Positions 15,439-24,431 of a DNA stretch of 64,000 bases are shown piece after piece. The notes beneath the pieces were generated by a model. That model was not told the origin of the DNA and did no database searches. It worked only from the letters and a program-made list of their open reading frames with translations. Numbering within the stretch: position 1 is the stretch's first letter; each line of letters begins with the position of its first letter. The DNA comes from Neptuniibacter sp. UBA6509 (GTDB lineage Bacteria > Pseudomonadota > Gammaproteobacteria > Pseudomonadales > Balneatricaceae), in NCBI GenBank assembly GCA_002435145.1, contig DJLT01000115.1, positions 160,580-224,579 of the forward strand, read 5' to 3'. The position numbers were made by a program, and so were the translations under genes.

Positions 15439-17541
15439 ATGATTCAACGTTTACTGATTGCTTTAATCTTCCTCGTGTTTACATTGCTGTTCACTTGGCA
15501 GGTCGTGAATGTCACCCGTGACTGGACGCTACAAAATATCCATAAACAAGGTTCTGATGAACTGCTGGAGGTTATTACAGAGCTCCGAGCGGGTTTAGAT
15601 CAATACCGTTATCTTCCTTTTCTTATTTCACAAAATCGTGATGTTAAGGCCTTGTTGGCTTTACCGACCTACGAGAAAAGTGCAGATGTTAGTTTGTATT
15701 TAGAACAAACGAATTTGGTTGCAGGATCGTCCTCACTTTTTTTACTTAATAGCGAAGGAAGAGCGCTTGCATATAGTCATTGGCGTGATGAAAATACTTT
15801 TATCGAACGTTCTCATGATACTCAAAAGTATTTTAAACAAGCAAAAAATGGCCACCGTGGGAGACAATTTAGTTTAAATATAGAGACGCAGCGACCGGCA
15901 TATTTTCTATCGTCCCCAATTTATGATGGAAGTCGTTTCATCGGTGCAGCGGTTGTTCGAATTGAATTGCAGAGTATGGTCAAAAAGGTGCGTTCAACTG
16001 GAACAGTATTATTAAGTGATTTCGATGGGACATTATTCTTTTCTACGGGCGCTTTTGCACGTTTCGAAAAACTTAAAACACAAGCACTTATCTCTAAACA
16101 AATGTTAAGTAACGGTGTGACGACCACGTTGTGGGCAAGGGATAAAGATAATTGGCTTTCCAGATCTGTTGCTCTAGATGATTTAGCTTGGGAGGTCACC
16201 GTATTAAATAGTACGGAAGCGGTGCAGAAAAATGTCCGCAATGCTTCTTTGTTCGCATTTGGTGGGTGTTTTGCCATTGGCTTGCTTGGGCTCTTGTTCC
16301 GTGAACGACAGTTGAAGCTGCGCTCCCAGAATGAAACTCGCCTGGCGTTGGCCCGTAATGAAGCACAGCAGAAGGCAATCATTAACCATGCGCAGGTTGG
16401 TTTACTGCTGGTCAGTCCTGATGGCGTAATTACCTTTGCTAACAGTACGGCGTTAAAGCAATTTAGTGTATCTATAGGGTTAATTATTGACCGCAAGATG
16501 AGTGATCTGCTTATTTGTGATGATAATACTCCACTCGCTAGAATGTTGGGGCGTTTGGATTGGGATGGCTTTTCTCCCTTAGTTGGCTATGAATCCGTTG
16601 GTTTACGTGGGGATCAAACCGAGTTTCCATTGATGATCTCCATAAGGAAAATGGAACCTGTAAACGCTTCACTTCGTTCGGCTGCGATTGAACGGAAGAC
16701 TCATAAACAATACCTAGTGACGATTATAGATATCTCACGTCGTAAAGGGCTCGAACTCGCTCTGAAAAGGGCAAATGAATCATTGGAGTCGAAGGTAGAG
16801 CAACGAACAAAAGAGCTTAGAGATGCTCAAGATGAGCTTGTTCAAGCTGGAAAAATGGCTGCTTTGGGACGTATGTCGACGGCGGTTGTTCACGAACTTA
16901 ATCAGCCTTTAACTGCCATGCGTAATTATGTCGCTATCTGCAGACAATTACTAGATCAGCCAGAGATGATGTCTGAGAATCTATCAGAGGTTGATTCTCT
17001 GACACAGCATATGGCTGCCATTACTTCACAATTAAAAACTTATGCCTATAAAAAACCGGAAGCAAAAGTACCGATTTCAGTGCAGATGGTGATTGAGCAT
17101 TCTTTGCTACTTTTTAAACAAAGAATTCAAGATGAGGGCGTGGAATTAATAACCTGCATGGATGATCAAACTCTTTATGTCTTAGGTGATAATGCACGTT
17201 TAGAGCAGGTTATAGTGAATCTAGTGAAGAATGCGTTGGATGCTATGGCTTCAAGTGCTCATAAAAACCTGCAAATTGAGTTGAGTGTTAAGGATAAAGT
17301 TATTATCTCTGTGAATGATTCAGGTGAGGGCATTGATGAAGCACTTATGGATTCGTTATTTGATCCATTTGTTACATCCAAGCAGATGGGAGATGGTTTA
17401 GGTCTTGGTCTCGCTATAGTTAAATCAATTCTACGTGACTTGAATGGCGATATTCAGGTTAGCCATAGCGCTTTAGGTGGCGCATGTTTTACCATTCACC
17501 TACCTGTGCTGAGTGAGGAAGAAGTTAACAGCCATGAATAA
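15439..17541 (+). CDS. DctB-like sensor histidine kinase
   Basis: 700 residues. TM1 at about 5-23, a roughly 250-residue periplasmic double-Cache region of DctB type (YRYLPFLISQNRDVKALL ... LFLLNSEGRALAYSHW ... YFLSSPIYDGSRFIGAAVVRIEL), TM2 at about 270-290, then a PAS domain (about 310-420), coiled coil, HisKA with His485 in VVHELNQPLTAMRN, and a HATPase (NLVKNALDAM, DSGEGID, GLGLGLAIVKSI). It has AAGG 8 nt before the ATG. It overlaps the DctD-like regulator by 8 nt and precedes a TAXI-TRAP transporter, so it likely senses that transporter's substrate. The extra PAS domain is not in classical DctB. Confidence 0.88.
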   Translation: MIQRLLIALIFLVFTLLFTWQVVNVTRDWTLQNIHKQGSDELLEVITELRAGLDQYRYLPFLISQNRDVKALLALPTYEKSADVSLYLEQTNLVAGSSSLFLLNSEGRALAYSHWRDENTFIERSHDTQKYFKQAKNGHRGRQFSLNIETQRPAYFLSSPIYDGSRFIGAAVVRIELQSMVKKVRSTGTVLLSDFDGTLFFSTGAFARFEKLKTQALISKQMLSNGVTTTLWARDKDNWLSRSVALDDLAWEVTVLNSTEAVQKNVRNASLFAFGGCFAIGLLGLLFRERQLKLRSQNETRLALARNEAQQKAIINHAQVGLLLVSPDGVITFANSTALKQFSVSIGLIIDRKMSDLLICDDNTPLARMLGRLDWDGFSPLVGYESVGLRGDQTEFPLMISIRKMEPVNASLRSAAIERKTHKQYLVTIIDISRRKGLELALKRANESLESKVEQRTKELRDAQDELVQAGKMAALGRMSTAVVHELNQPLTAMRNYVAICRQLLDQPEMMSENLSEVDSLTQHMAAITSQLKTYAYKKPEAKVPISVQMVIEHSLLLFKQRIQDEGVELITCMDDQTLYVLGDNARLEQVIVNLVKNALDAMASSAHKNLQIELSVKDKVIISVNDSGEGIDEALMDSLFDPFVTSKQMGDGLGLGLAIVKSILRDLNGDIQVSHSALGGACFTIHLPVLSEEEVNSHE

Positions 17542-18922
17542 CACTAGATCAGAAGGTGATAGCTTTAGAGGAACTGTCTTACTCGTTGATGATGAGGCGA
17601 TGGTTAGGAAGTCGACGGAGCAATGGCTAAAGATGGCTGGCTTTGAAGTCATTGGTTGTAGTGATGGAGCCCAAGCACTTGAACATATCAGTGAATCCTT
17701 TCGAGGGATTGTTGTCAGTGATGTGAAAATGCCAGGTATGGATGGTTTAACGTTAATGGCCTTGATACTAGAACGCGTACCGGCTTTACCAGTCGTGTTG
17801 GTTACAGGTCATGGTGATGTTGATATGGCCATCGGGGCAATGCGCAAAGGGGCTTATGACTTTATAGAAAAGCCATTTAATCCTGAGAGATTAGTTGAAA
17901 CAATCCAGCGAGCTTGTGAAAAGCGTCGCTTGATGTTGGATAATTTGCGATTACAGCACCACCTAGCCTCTTCAAGCGGAATAGATAAACGTTTAATTGG
18001 TATTTCACCTGTCATTCAGCGGTTAAAGCAGGAAATTGTGACGCTAGCTGATTTGGATACAAACGTTATCATTTATGGTGAAACGGGTACCGGCAAAGAG
18101 CTGGTTGCACAGTCACTGCATCAATATAGTCCTCGTAAAAAAGCACACTTTGTGCCGATAAATTGCGGAGCCATTCCTGAATCTTTGATCGAAAGTGAAC
18201 TGTTTGGTCACGAAGTGGGGGCATTTTCAGGTGCCACTAAGCGACGTATAGGGAAATTTGAGTATGCCAGCGGAGGCACGCTTTTTCTTGATGAAATTGA
18301 AAGTATGCCATTGCACCTTCAAATTAAACTTTTAAGAGCTTTGCAGGAAGGCGTTATTGAACGGCTAGGTGGCAATTCACCGATCTCTGTAGATGTCAGA
18401 GTCATAGCTGCAGCAAAAACTGATTTAAGAGCAGATGAGAACTTTCGTGAGGACCTTTTTTATCGTTTGAATGTTACTCAGCTTCAGATCCCTCCGCTAC
18501 GTGAAAGGCAAGAAGATGCGCCTCTTCTCTTTGAGCACTATTTGGGAATGACTGCGGAAAGTCATGACAAAGAGGCTCGGGCATTATCAGTACAGGATAT
18601 ACGCACGCTACAAAGCTATCAGTGGCCGGGTAACGTTCGTGAGTTAAAGAATGTAGCCGTGCGTTATGCGTTAGATAAACGAATGTCTGTTGCTGATATT
18701 TTATTTCCGGATGAAGTGGTGGTGAGTTCTGACACAGTAGAGTCAGATCAAACCCAGTCATTATCTGTACAGGTTGCCATTTTCGAAGCGGAGATTATTA
18801 AGCGCTCCTTAACTGAACATCATGGCAATATAAAATTAGTTATGGAAGCACTGGATCTTCCGCGAAGGACATTGAATCAAAAAATGGCTAAGTATGGTTT
18901 AGTACGTACTGATTTTGTTTAA
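17534..18922 (+). CDS. DctD-like sigma-54-dependent response regulator
   Basis: About 462 residues. Receiver with VDDE and phospho-acceptor Asp63 (VVSDVKMPG), AAA+ domain with Walker A GETGTGKE, the sigma-54 loop GAFSGA (a Thr-to-Ser variant of GAFTGA), Walker B GGTLFLDEIESMP and FREDLFYRLNV, and a C-terminal Fis-type HTH (LDLPRRTLNQKMAKYGL). The start is the ATG at 17534 inside the kinase's last codons; the frame is open 21 nt further. A consensus sigma-54 promoter precedes the transporter gene 330 bp downstream, giving an obvious target. Confidence 0.92.
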   Translation: MNNTRSEGDSFRGTVLLVDDEAMVRKSTEQWLKMAGFEVIGCSDGAQALEHISESFRGIVVSDVKMPGMDGLTLMALILERVPALPVVLVTGHGDVDMAIGAMRKGAYDFIEKPFNPERLVETIQRACEKRRLMLDNLRLQHHLASSSGIDKRLIGISPVIQRLKQEIVTLADLDTNVIIYGETGTGKELVAQSLHQYSPRKKAHFVPINCGAIPESLIESELFGHEVGAFSGATKRRIGKFEYASGGTLFLDEIESMPLHLQIKLLRALQEGVIERLGGNSPISVDVRVIAAAKTDLRADENFREDLFYRLNVTQLQIPPLRERQEDAPLLFEHYLGMTAESHDKEARALSVQDIRTLQSYQWPGNVRELKNVAVRYALDKRMSVADILFPDEVVVSSDTVESDQTQSLSVQVAIFEAEIIKRSLTEHHGNIKLVMEALDLPRRTLNQKMAKYGLVRTDFV

Positions 18923-19324
18923 GTTGTGTTTACGGATTTTGCCGCTAACCTTATGATTTTTATTGTTTTTGTTTGAGTAGGCGGTTTTTTGCTTATCATT
19001 CAATAAGGTCTGATTTCTAGCGGCCTTTTCAGCTATATTTTTACTATAAGTGTTCGCATTTTCCTCTATCTCACTCTTTTATCCATCAAAGCTACGTTCT
19101 GTAGGTTTTAAGCGCTTAGTTGATAACCAATAAGCGGATTTTTGCTTGTTCGATAAGATTTAATGAGCTGTTTTTTGCCTATTGCTGTTATTGTGGTTTT
19201 TGTGCTTTATTTAACTTGTTGTTATTTAAGGAAATACTCCATGTTCTTTATGTTGGCACCCCGTTTGCTATGTAAGAGGGGTAACCAATTTATAGAAACT
19301 CCAATAATGAAGAAGGGTAAGAGC
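18923..19324 (+). promoter_or_regulatory. regulatory region of the TAXI-TRAP operon, with a repeated 17-bp element
   Basis: A 402-bp stretch without a gene. Two direct copies of a 17-bp element, TAGGCGGTTTTTTGCTT (18978-18994) and TAAGCGGATTTTTGCTT (19131-19147), match at 15 of 17 positions. Each contains an AAGC/AGGC...GCTT dyad, and an AAGCGCTT palindrome lies between them (about 19110). They lie about 110-270 bp upstream of the sigma-54 promoter at 19253-19269 and are candidate binding sites for the DctD-like regulator. An open frame entering from 19163 reads a hydrophobic peptide across the promoter and is not considered coding. Confidence 0.5.
19253..19269 (+). promoter_or_regulatory. 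sigma-54 (-24/-12) promoter of the TAXI-TRAP operon
   Basis: TTGGCACCCCGTTTGCT: an almost ideal match, with GG at 19255-19256, GC at 19267-19268 and 10 bases between. Transcription would start near 19280, 45 nt before the preferred ATG. Confidence 0.88.
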
Positions 19325-20353
19325 ATGACAATAACAAAACGCACTTTCATTAAAGGTATGGGCTTAGCTTTAGCTGTGAGCACTGCGGTAGGTGCTGCTG
19401 GTATCGTACAGGCCGCTGATAAACGGTCTTATATTTTAGCGACGGCTTCAACGGGTGGAACTTACTATCCAGTGGGAGTTGCATTGGCGACGCTTGCTAA
19501 GGTTAAGTTAGAGCCTAAACATAAAATATCTATGTCTGCTATTAACTCTGCTGGCTCGGGTGAAAATGTTAAGTTACTGGGTGAAAACGAGGCGCAGTTT
19601 GCCATTCTTCAAGGACTTTACGGCGCATGGGCATGGGAAGGTGAAGGCAGTTTAAAAGCGACAGGCGCTCAAAAGAACTTACGTTCAGTGACTATGTTGT
19701 GGCAAAACGTTGAGCAGTTTGTAGTAAAAAGCGATTTTGTTAAAACCGGCACAATCGCTGATATAAATGGATTCGCTGATAAGAAATTTTCAATCGGTAA
19801 GAAAAATTCAGGTACTGAGGGTTCAGGCCGCACAATTTTAAGTAACTTAAGCGTTAATGCCGACGGCTTTAATTTGGCGCATATGGGTTACGGTGCTTCA
19901 GCTGATGCACTTCAGAACGGCACTATTGAGGGGATGAATATCCCATCGGGTGTTCCTACTTCTGCAATTACACGTGCTTATGCAGCTTTAGGCAGTGATA
20001 TTACGGTATTAAATTTTACAGACGAGCAGATTAAAGAAGCGAATGGTGGTTATAAACTGTGGACGCGTTATGTGATTCCTGCGAATACATACCCAGGCCA
20101 AACTAAAGATATTCAGACAATGGCGCAGCCTAACTTTTTAGCGGTACGTGATGACGTTACTGAAGAAGATGTTTATCTGTTAACCAAAACGGTTTATGAA
20201 AACCTTCCTTTCCTAAATGGCATCCATAAAGCAACAAAAGCGATGGCTTTGGAAAAAGCGATTGCAGGCTTGCCTGTTCCATTGCATCCGGGCGCAGCTC
20301 GTTATTATAAGGAAGTAGGCGTTGAAATTCCTGAACACCTAATGGCTAAGTAA
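19325..20353 (+). CDS. TAXI-family TRAP transporter solute-binding receptor
   Basis: About 342 residues. An N-terminal signal sequence (TKRTFIKGMGLALAVSTAVGAAGIVQA) is followed by the TAXI hallmark LATASTGGTYYPVGVALATL. Further family segments are SAINSAGSGENVKLL, FSIGKKNSGTEGSGRTIL, HMGYGASADALQNGTIEGM and PLHPGAARYYKEVG. It captures a solute in the periplasm and hands it to the fused permease downstream. The start is the ATG at 19325 (AGGG about 9 nt upstream); an ATG at 19307 in the same frame is possible but has a poor ribosome-binding site. The KR pair does not make a proper Tat signal. The substrate is unknown; see the neighbouring L-2-hydroxyglutarate oxidase. Confidence 0.93.
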   Translation: MTITKRTFIKGMGLALAVSTAVGAAGIVQAADKRSYILATASTGGTYYPVGVALATLAKVKLEPKHKISMSAINSAGSGENVKLLGENEAQFAILQGLYGAWAWEGEGSLKATGAQKNLRSVTMLWQNVEQFVVKSDFVKTGTIADINGFADKKFSIGKKNSGTEGSGRTILSNLSVNADGFNLAHMGYGASADALQNGTIEGMNIPSGVPTSAITRAYAALGSDITVLNFTDEQIKEANGGYKLWTRYVIPANTYPGQTKDIQTMAQPNFLAVRDDVTEEDVYLLTKTVYENLPFLNGIHKATKAMALEKAIAGLPVPLHPGAARYYKEVGVEIPEHLMAK

Positions 20354-20425
20354 TCAGCCTGTAACTGAATTAACCGCTTTAAAAGTGGCTAGTTTAATAT
20401 AAGTGTTCTTAGATTGTGTTCCAAC

Positions 20426-20470
20426 AGGCGCAAGTTAGCTTTTCCAGCGAGGTTAGCTTGCGCCTTTCTT
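20426..20470 (+). terminator. stem-loop between receptor and permease genes (partial terminator)
   Basis: AGGCGCAAG (20426-20434) pairs perfectly with CTTGCGCCT (20457-20465), and TTCTT follows. Located 70-115 nt after the receptor stop and 125 nt before the permease start, it could let the receptor be made in excess over the permease by partial termination or by protecting the 3' end of its message. Confidence 0.6.
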
Positions 20471-20593
20471 AATAATAACCACTATTTTTTCTGCATACAT
20501 TTCTTAGTTGTCGTAGCTTAAGTTGTTGTACCTTAAGCTAGCGTATCTAGATTGCGGAAGAGTGTGGACCAAATCTGCTTGAGTGATAGAACC

Positions 20594-22729
20594 ATGGCGA
20601 GTGATAGTAACGTGTCCCAACAAGATCTAGATGAAAAACTGAAGGGGTTTGAGTTAGCTCAGAGACCCGAAGACTCAGTAACGGGTAAAGTCATTTATTG
20701 GGTAGGTGTCGCATTTGCTTTAGTACACATTTACTTTAATACACTAGGCACTTGGTCAGAATTATATGTCTCTGCGGTTCATTTTGGTGGATTTGCGTTG
20801 CTATGTGCTCTGATGGTTCCGATGTTTAACTCTTCAGATAAAGGCAAACAAAAACTAGCCTTAGGTTTGGATTTATTGCTCGGTGTTGCAGCAATAGTAT
20901 GCGCGTTGTATCTAGTTGGTTTTGAAGACGCATTGTATGAGCGAGGTGTTAAGTTTGCTCAGTGGGATTGGGTGTTCTCTATGTGCGCTATTTTTATTGC
21001 CTTGGAGATGGCCCGTCGCACGACAGGGTGGTTTATACCCTGTCTAATATTGTTCGCCTTAACCTATGTGTTTTGGTGGGGTAAGTATATTGATGGCATG
21101 TTTGGTTTTGCTGGTCTGAGTCTAGAAACTCTACTTTACCGTTCTTATTTTTCATCTGAAGGTATGTTTGGGCAGATCGCGCGAATCTCTTGGACCTACG
21201 TATTCATGTTTATTTTGTTTGGTGCTTTTCTAGTGAAGTCGGGCGCCGGCGATTTTATTATTGATCTTTCTCGGTGTGCCGCGGGACGGTTTGTTGGTGG
21301 TCCTGGCTTCGTTGCTGTGCTTGGTTCAGGTTTAATGGGCTCTGTTTCAGGCTCTTCTGTCGCTAATACGGTTTCTACTGGTGTAATTACCATTCCCTTA
21401 ATGCGAAAAGCAGGTTTTCCTGCTCGCTTTTCTGCCGGGGTTGAAGCGGCAGCTTCTACAGGTGGGCAGTTGATGCCACCGGTTATGGGTGCGGGTGCTT
21501 TTATTATGGCCTCTTATACTCAAATCTCTTATCTAGATATTATCTCTATTGCTGCACTTCCCGCACTTTTGTATTTCCTATCTGTTGGTTTCTTTGTTCG
21601 AGTAGAGGCTAAGCGTAGTCATGCACATGCGATTGAAGTTGATACCCGCTCCATTGGAGAAGTTTTTAAAGGTGGTTGGCACTTTTTATTGCCGTTGGTT
21701 GTATTAGTATCGTTGCTTATCTATGGATTCACACCAACCTATGCTGCGGGTATATCAATTATTTCAGTGATTGCTGCATCTTGGTTATCCAAGAAGCCTA
21801 TGGGTGTCAAAGATATTTTAGATTCTTTAGCACAAGGTTCTCGCAATATGGCAACGACGGCTATGTTGCTAATCGCCGTTGGCCTAGTGGTTAATGTGGT
21901 CGCTATGACGGGAATAGGTAATACTTTCTCGTTAATGGTGACAGAATGGGCGGGTGGCAGTTTATTTATCACGATTGTATTAGTTGCATTGGCATCACTT
22001 ATCTTAGGGATGGGGTTGCCTGTAACTGCTGCCTATATTGTTTTAGCGACACTTTCGGCTCCTGCTCTTTATGGGTTGATGGCTGAAAGCCGCTTGCTAG
22101 ATATGATGGTTGCTGGAGGTTTGCCTGAAGCGGCCCGCACCATATTTATGTTGGTTGATATGGATAAGGTCGCTTTGCTTTCTGCGCCCATGAGTGAAAT
22201 TGACGCTAAAGCGTTACTCGCATCTGTACCGTCTGATTTTAAAGGGCAGCTGCTTGAACAGGCGATGGCGCCCGAAGTACTTGCAATGATCTTGTTATCA
22301 GCACATATGATTATTTTTTGGCTGTCGCAAGACTCGAATGTGACCCCTCCTGTTTGTTTAACGGCCTTTGCAGCGGCGGCAATCGCTAAAACACCTCCGA
22401 TGGCAACAGGATTTATGGCGTGGAAAATTGCTAAAGGTTTGTATATTGTTCCTTTGCTTTTCGCTTATACCAATTTCATTGGTGGCGGAGCGATGGAAGT
22501 ATTCAGCATATTTGTTTTTGCCGTGTTTGGGTTATATGCTTTTGTTGGATTTATGGAAGGGTATTTAGAAGGTCCATTAAGTTGGATGCTGAGGGTGTTG
22601 TCTGGGCTTTTAGCCATTGTATTGTTATGGCCACATGGCGAGATACTGGTTAACCTTGTCGCAGTTTTAGCTTTTATTGGAATATTTATTCTGAGTAAAA
22701 AGGCTAGCAGTAATGCCGTTCAGGAGTAA
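20594..22729 (+). CDS. TRAP transporter fused permease (4TM+12TM), TAXI type
   Basis: About 711 residues and strongly hydrophobic. The small-subunit-like helices (about 30-160) are fused to the large DctM-like channel. Characteristic stretches are GGPGFVAVLGSGLMGSVSGSS, GVITIPLMRKAGFPARFSAGVEAAASTGGQLMPPVMGAGAF, LGMGLPVTAAYIV and DSNVTPPVCLTAFAAAAIA. These proteins use an ion gradient to import the solute presented by the TAXI receptor. The preferred start is the ATG of MASDSNVSQQ at 20594; the open frame begins at a TTG 42 nt earlier. It is followed at 50 nt by the L-2-hydroxyglutarate oxidase gene. Confidence 0.93.
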   Translation: MASDSNVSQQDLDEKLKGFELAQRPEDSVTGKVIYWVGVAFALVHIYFNTLGTWSELYVSAVHFGGFALLCALMVPMFNSSDKGKQKLALGLDLLLGVAAIVCALYLVGFEDALYERGVKFAQWDWVFSMCAIFIALEMARRTTGWFIPCLILFALTYVFWWGKYIDGMFGFAGLSLETLLYRSYFSSEGMFGQIARISWTYVFMFILFGAFLVKSGAGDFIIDLSRCAAGRFVGGPGFVAVLGSGLMGSVSGSSVANTVSTGVITIPLMRKAGFPARFSAGVEAAASTGGQLMPPVMGAGAFIMASYTQISYLDIISIAALPALLYFLSVGFFVRVEAKRSHAHAIEVDTRSIGEVFKGGWHFLLPLVVLVSLLIYGFTPTYAAGISIISVIAASWLSKKPMGVKDILDSLAQGSRNMATTAMLLIAVGLVVNVVAMTGIGNTFSLMVTEWAGGSLFITIVLVALASLILGMGLPVTAAYIVLATLSAPALYGLMAESRLLDMMVAGGLPEAARTIFMLVDMDKVALLSAPMSEIDAKALLASVPSDFKGQLLEQAMAPEVLAMILLSAHMIIFWLSQDSNVTPPVCLTAFAAAAIAKTPPMATGFMAWKIAKGLYIVPLLFAYTNFIGGGAMEVFSIFVFAVFGLYAFVGFMEGYLEGPLSWMLRVLSGLLAIVLLWPHGEILVNLVAVLAFIGIFILSKKASSNAVQE

Positions 22730-22778
22730 TTCAATAGCCGTCAAATAACCCAATTAATTGCGATAGTAGGAAGATTTT

Positions 22779-23999
22779 GTGACGTCTAGTTTAGAACAAG
22801 AAATTTACGATTTTATCGTGATTGGTGGCGGTATTCTGGGTATGTCTACGGCTCGGGAGTTACAGTATAAGTATCCTGATAAATCGGTGCTTGTATTGGA
22901 GAAAGAGCCGACGGCTGCCCAGCATCAAACAGGCCATAACTCTGGTGTTATACATGCCGGTGTTTATTATAAGCCTGGAAGTTTGAAAGCTCTCTTTTGT
23001 AAAGAGGGCAATATCGCGACTAAAGCTTTTTGTACCGAGCATAATATCCCGTTTGATGAGTGTGGGAAGTTGCTGGTTGCCACCGATAAGATTGAATTAA
23101 GCCGCATGATGGCGCTAGTCGATCGATGCGCTGAGAACGGTATTGAAATTGAAGTACTAGATCAGGCCAGCTTACGGGAAAGAGAACCAAATATTGTTGG
23201 TGTTGGCGCTATTTTTGTTCCTTCGACAGGGATCGTTGATTATACCAAAATCACGCAGTGTATGAGTGGTTTGGTCGAGACGGCTAAGGGTAGGGTTATT
23301 TATAACACTGCTGTTACGGGGATTGAAGAGTTCGCTGATCGCGTTACTGTATTTACCTCCAATGGCCGCTTTCATGGTCGGTTTTTGATTGCATGTGCGG
23401 GTTTACAATCGGATAGAATGGTTCAAATGATGGGGCTTGAACCTGATTTTCGTATTATTCCTTTTCGGGGCGAGTATTATCGGTTACCGGTTCAGCATAA
23501 TCAGATTGTTAATCATCTCATCTACCCTATACCTGACCCAGATCTGCCGTTTTTAGGCGTCCATCTAACCAAGATGATTGATGGTTATGTGACGGTTGGG
23601 CCAAATGCTGTGTTAGCGTTTAAGCGAGAAGGGTATAAGAAAACAGATATCAGCTTGAAAGATAGCTTTCAGATGTTGACATACCCAGGGATGATTAAGC
23701 TGCTGATGCGCCACTTTAAAGTGAGTATGGTGGAGTTGAAAAACTCTTTATCGAAGCGTGGTTATCTTAAACTGGTTCAGAAGTATTGCCCGGAATTAAC
23801 CCCTGAAGATCTTGAGTCCTATCCTGCGGGTATCCGTGCTCAAGCAGTGTCGAAAAATGGTGATATTGTTGATGACTTCTTGTTTATGAGTACGGGCCGT
23901 GCATTAGCGGTATGCAATGCACCATCACCTGCTGCAACATCTGCAATCCCTATTGGAAAGCATATTGTAGAGAAGGTATCAGAGTTAGTTGAAAAGTAA
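22779..23999 (+). CDS. lhgO: L-2-hydroxyglutarate oxidase LhgO
   Basis: 406 residues. An FAD-binding GxGxxG (IVIGGGILGMSTARELQ) near the N-terminus, then HNSGVIHAGVYYKPGSLKA and PFRGEYYRL, all typical of LhgO/L2HGDH of the DAO family. It oxidises L-2-hydroxyglutarate to 2-oxoglutarate, passing electrons to the quinone pool at the membrane. It starts at GTG with AGGA about 9 nt upstream. Sitting directly after the TRAP transporter, it is probably co-transcribed with it, which suggests that the imported solute is L-2-hydroxyglutarate, glutarate or a near relative. Confidence 0.93.
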   Translation: MTSSLEQEIYDFIVIGGGILGMSTARELQYKYPDKSVLVLEKEPTAAQHQTGHNSGVIHAGVYYKPGSLKALFCKEGNIATKAFCTEHNIPFDECGKLLVATDKIELSRMMALVDRCAENGIEIEVLDQASLREREPNIVGVGAIFVPSTGIVDYTKITQCMSGLVETAKGRVIYNTAVTGIEEFADRVTVFTSNGRFHGRFLIACAGLQSDRMVQMMGLEPDFRIIPFRGEYYRLPVQHNQIVNHLIYPIPDPDLPFLGVHLTKMIDGYVTVGPNAVLAFKREGYKKTDISLKDSFQMLTYPGMIKLLMRHFKVSMVELKNSLSKRGYLKLVQKYCPELTPEDLESYPAGIRAQAVSKNGDIVDDFLFMSTGRALAVCNAPSPAATSAIPIGKHIVEKVSELVEK

Positions 24000-24005
24000 T
24001 TCAGT

Positions 24006-24036
24006 TACACGCGACTTAAACATCAAATCGCGTGTA
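24006..24036. terminator. hairpin between convergent lhgO and the small Cys-rich gene
   Basis: TACACGCGA (24006-24014) and TCGCGTGTA (24028-24036) form a perfect 9-bp stem with a 13-nt loop. No T-tract follows on either strand, so it may only pause polymerase or protect the 3' end of a transcript. Confidence 0.4.
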
Positions 24037-24246
24037 GCTTGAATCGGATTTACTATGCGGTGTTCGGCTGAAAATATCTTGTGGCTGATCGCATTCTTTA
24101 CGGATGCGATAGTTTGCAATCATTAATTGCTGACAGATCTCGCACCACTTTTTTGCTTTTGCTACACCTATGTTTTCTAATTGTTCTTGTGTCGGATACC
24201 CATCGTTCTCTTCGATTGTGTCGATACACTTTTGACATTCCTTCAT
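24016..24246 (-). CDS. small hypothetical protein with two CxxC motifs
   Basis: About 76 residues from the ATG at 24246 (MKECQKCIDTIEEN), with GGAG 6 nt upstream; an open frame continues to 24297 but lacks a ribosome-binding site. C-Q-K-C near the start and C-E-I-C around residues 37-40 could bind zinc or a similar metal. I do not recognise the family. It has its own promoter region on the minus strand and converges with lhgO. The clear ribosome-binding site makes it likely to be real. Confidence 0.55.
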   Translation of the reverse strand: MKECQKCIDTIEENDGYPTQEQLENIGVAKAKKWCEICQQLMIANYRIRKECDQPQDIFSRTPHSKSDSSYTRFDV

Positions 24247-24431
24247 GCTACTCTCCATCCTTTTTATTTTCTTATTATGAGTACAGTTTATATCCACTCT
24301 TCAATTAAGTGTATAGGACTATTTCTTAATTTTAGCTATTGAGATATGAGAATAGTGAATTTCATTATGCTCTTAAACCGCGGATAAAATGATGTAGTAT
24401 TTGTTGCTTGAATGCCCCACAAGGAAGAATT

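Noticed and set aside
16196..16496. Minus-strand open frames inside the DctB-like kinase gene
   Set aside because: Shadow frames; the plus-strand gene is fully explained by kinase domains.
19163..19324. Hydrophobic N-terminal extension of the TAXI receptor
   Set aside because: It overlaps the near-consensus sigma-54 promoter at 19253-19269 and would place a second hydrophobic segment before the true signal peptide.
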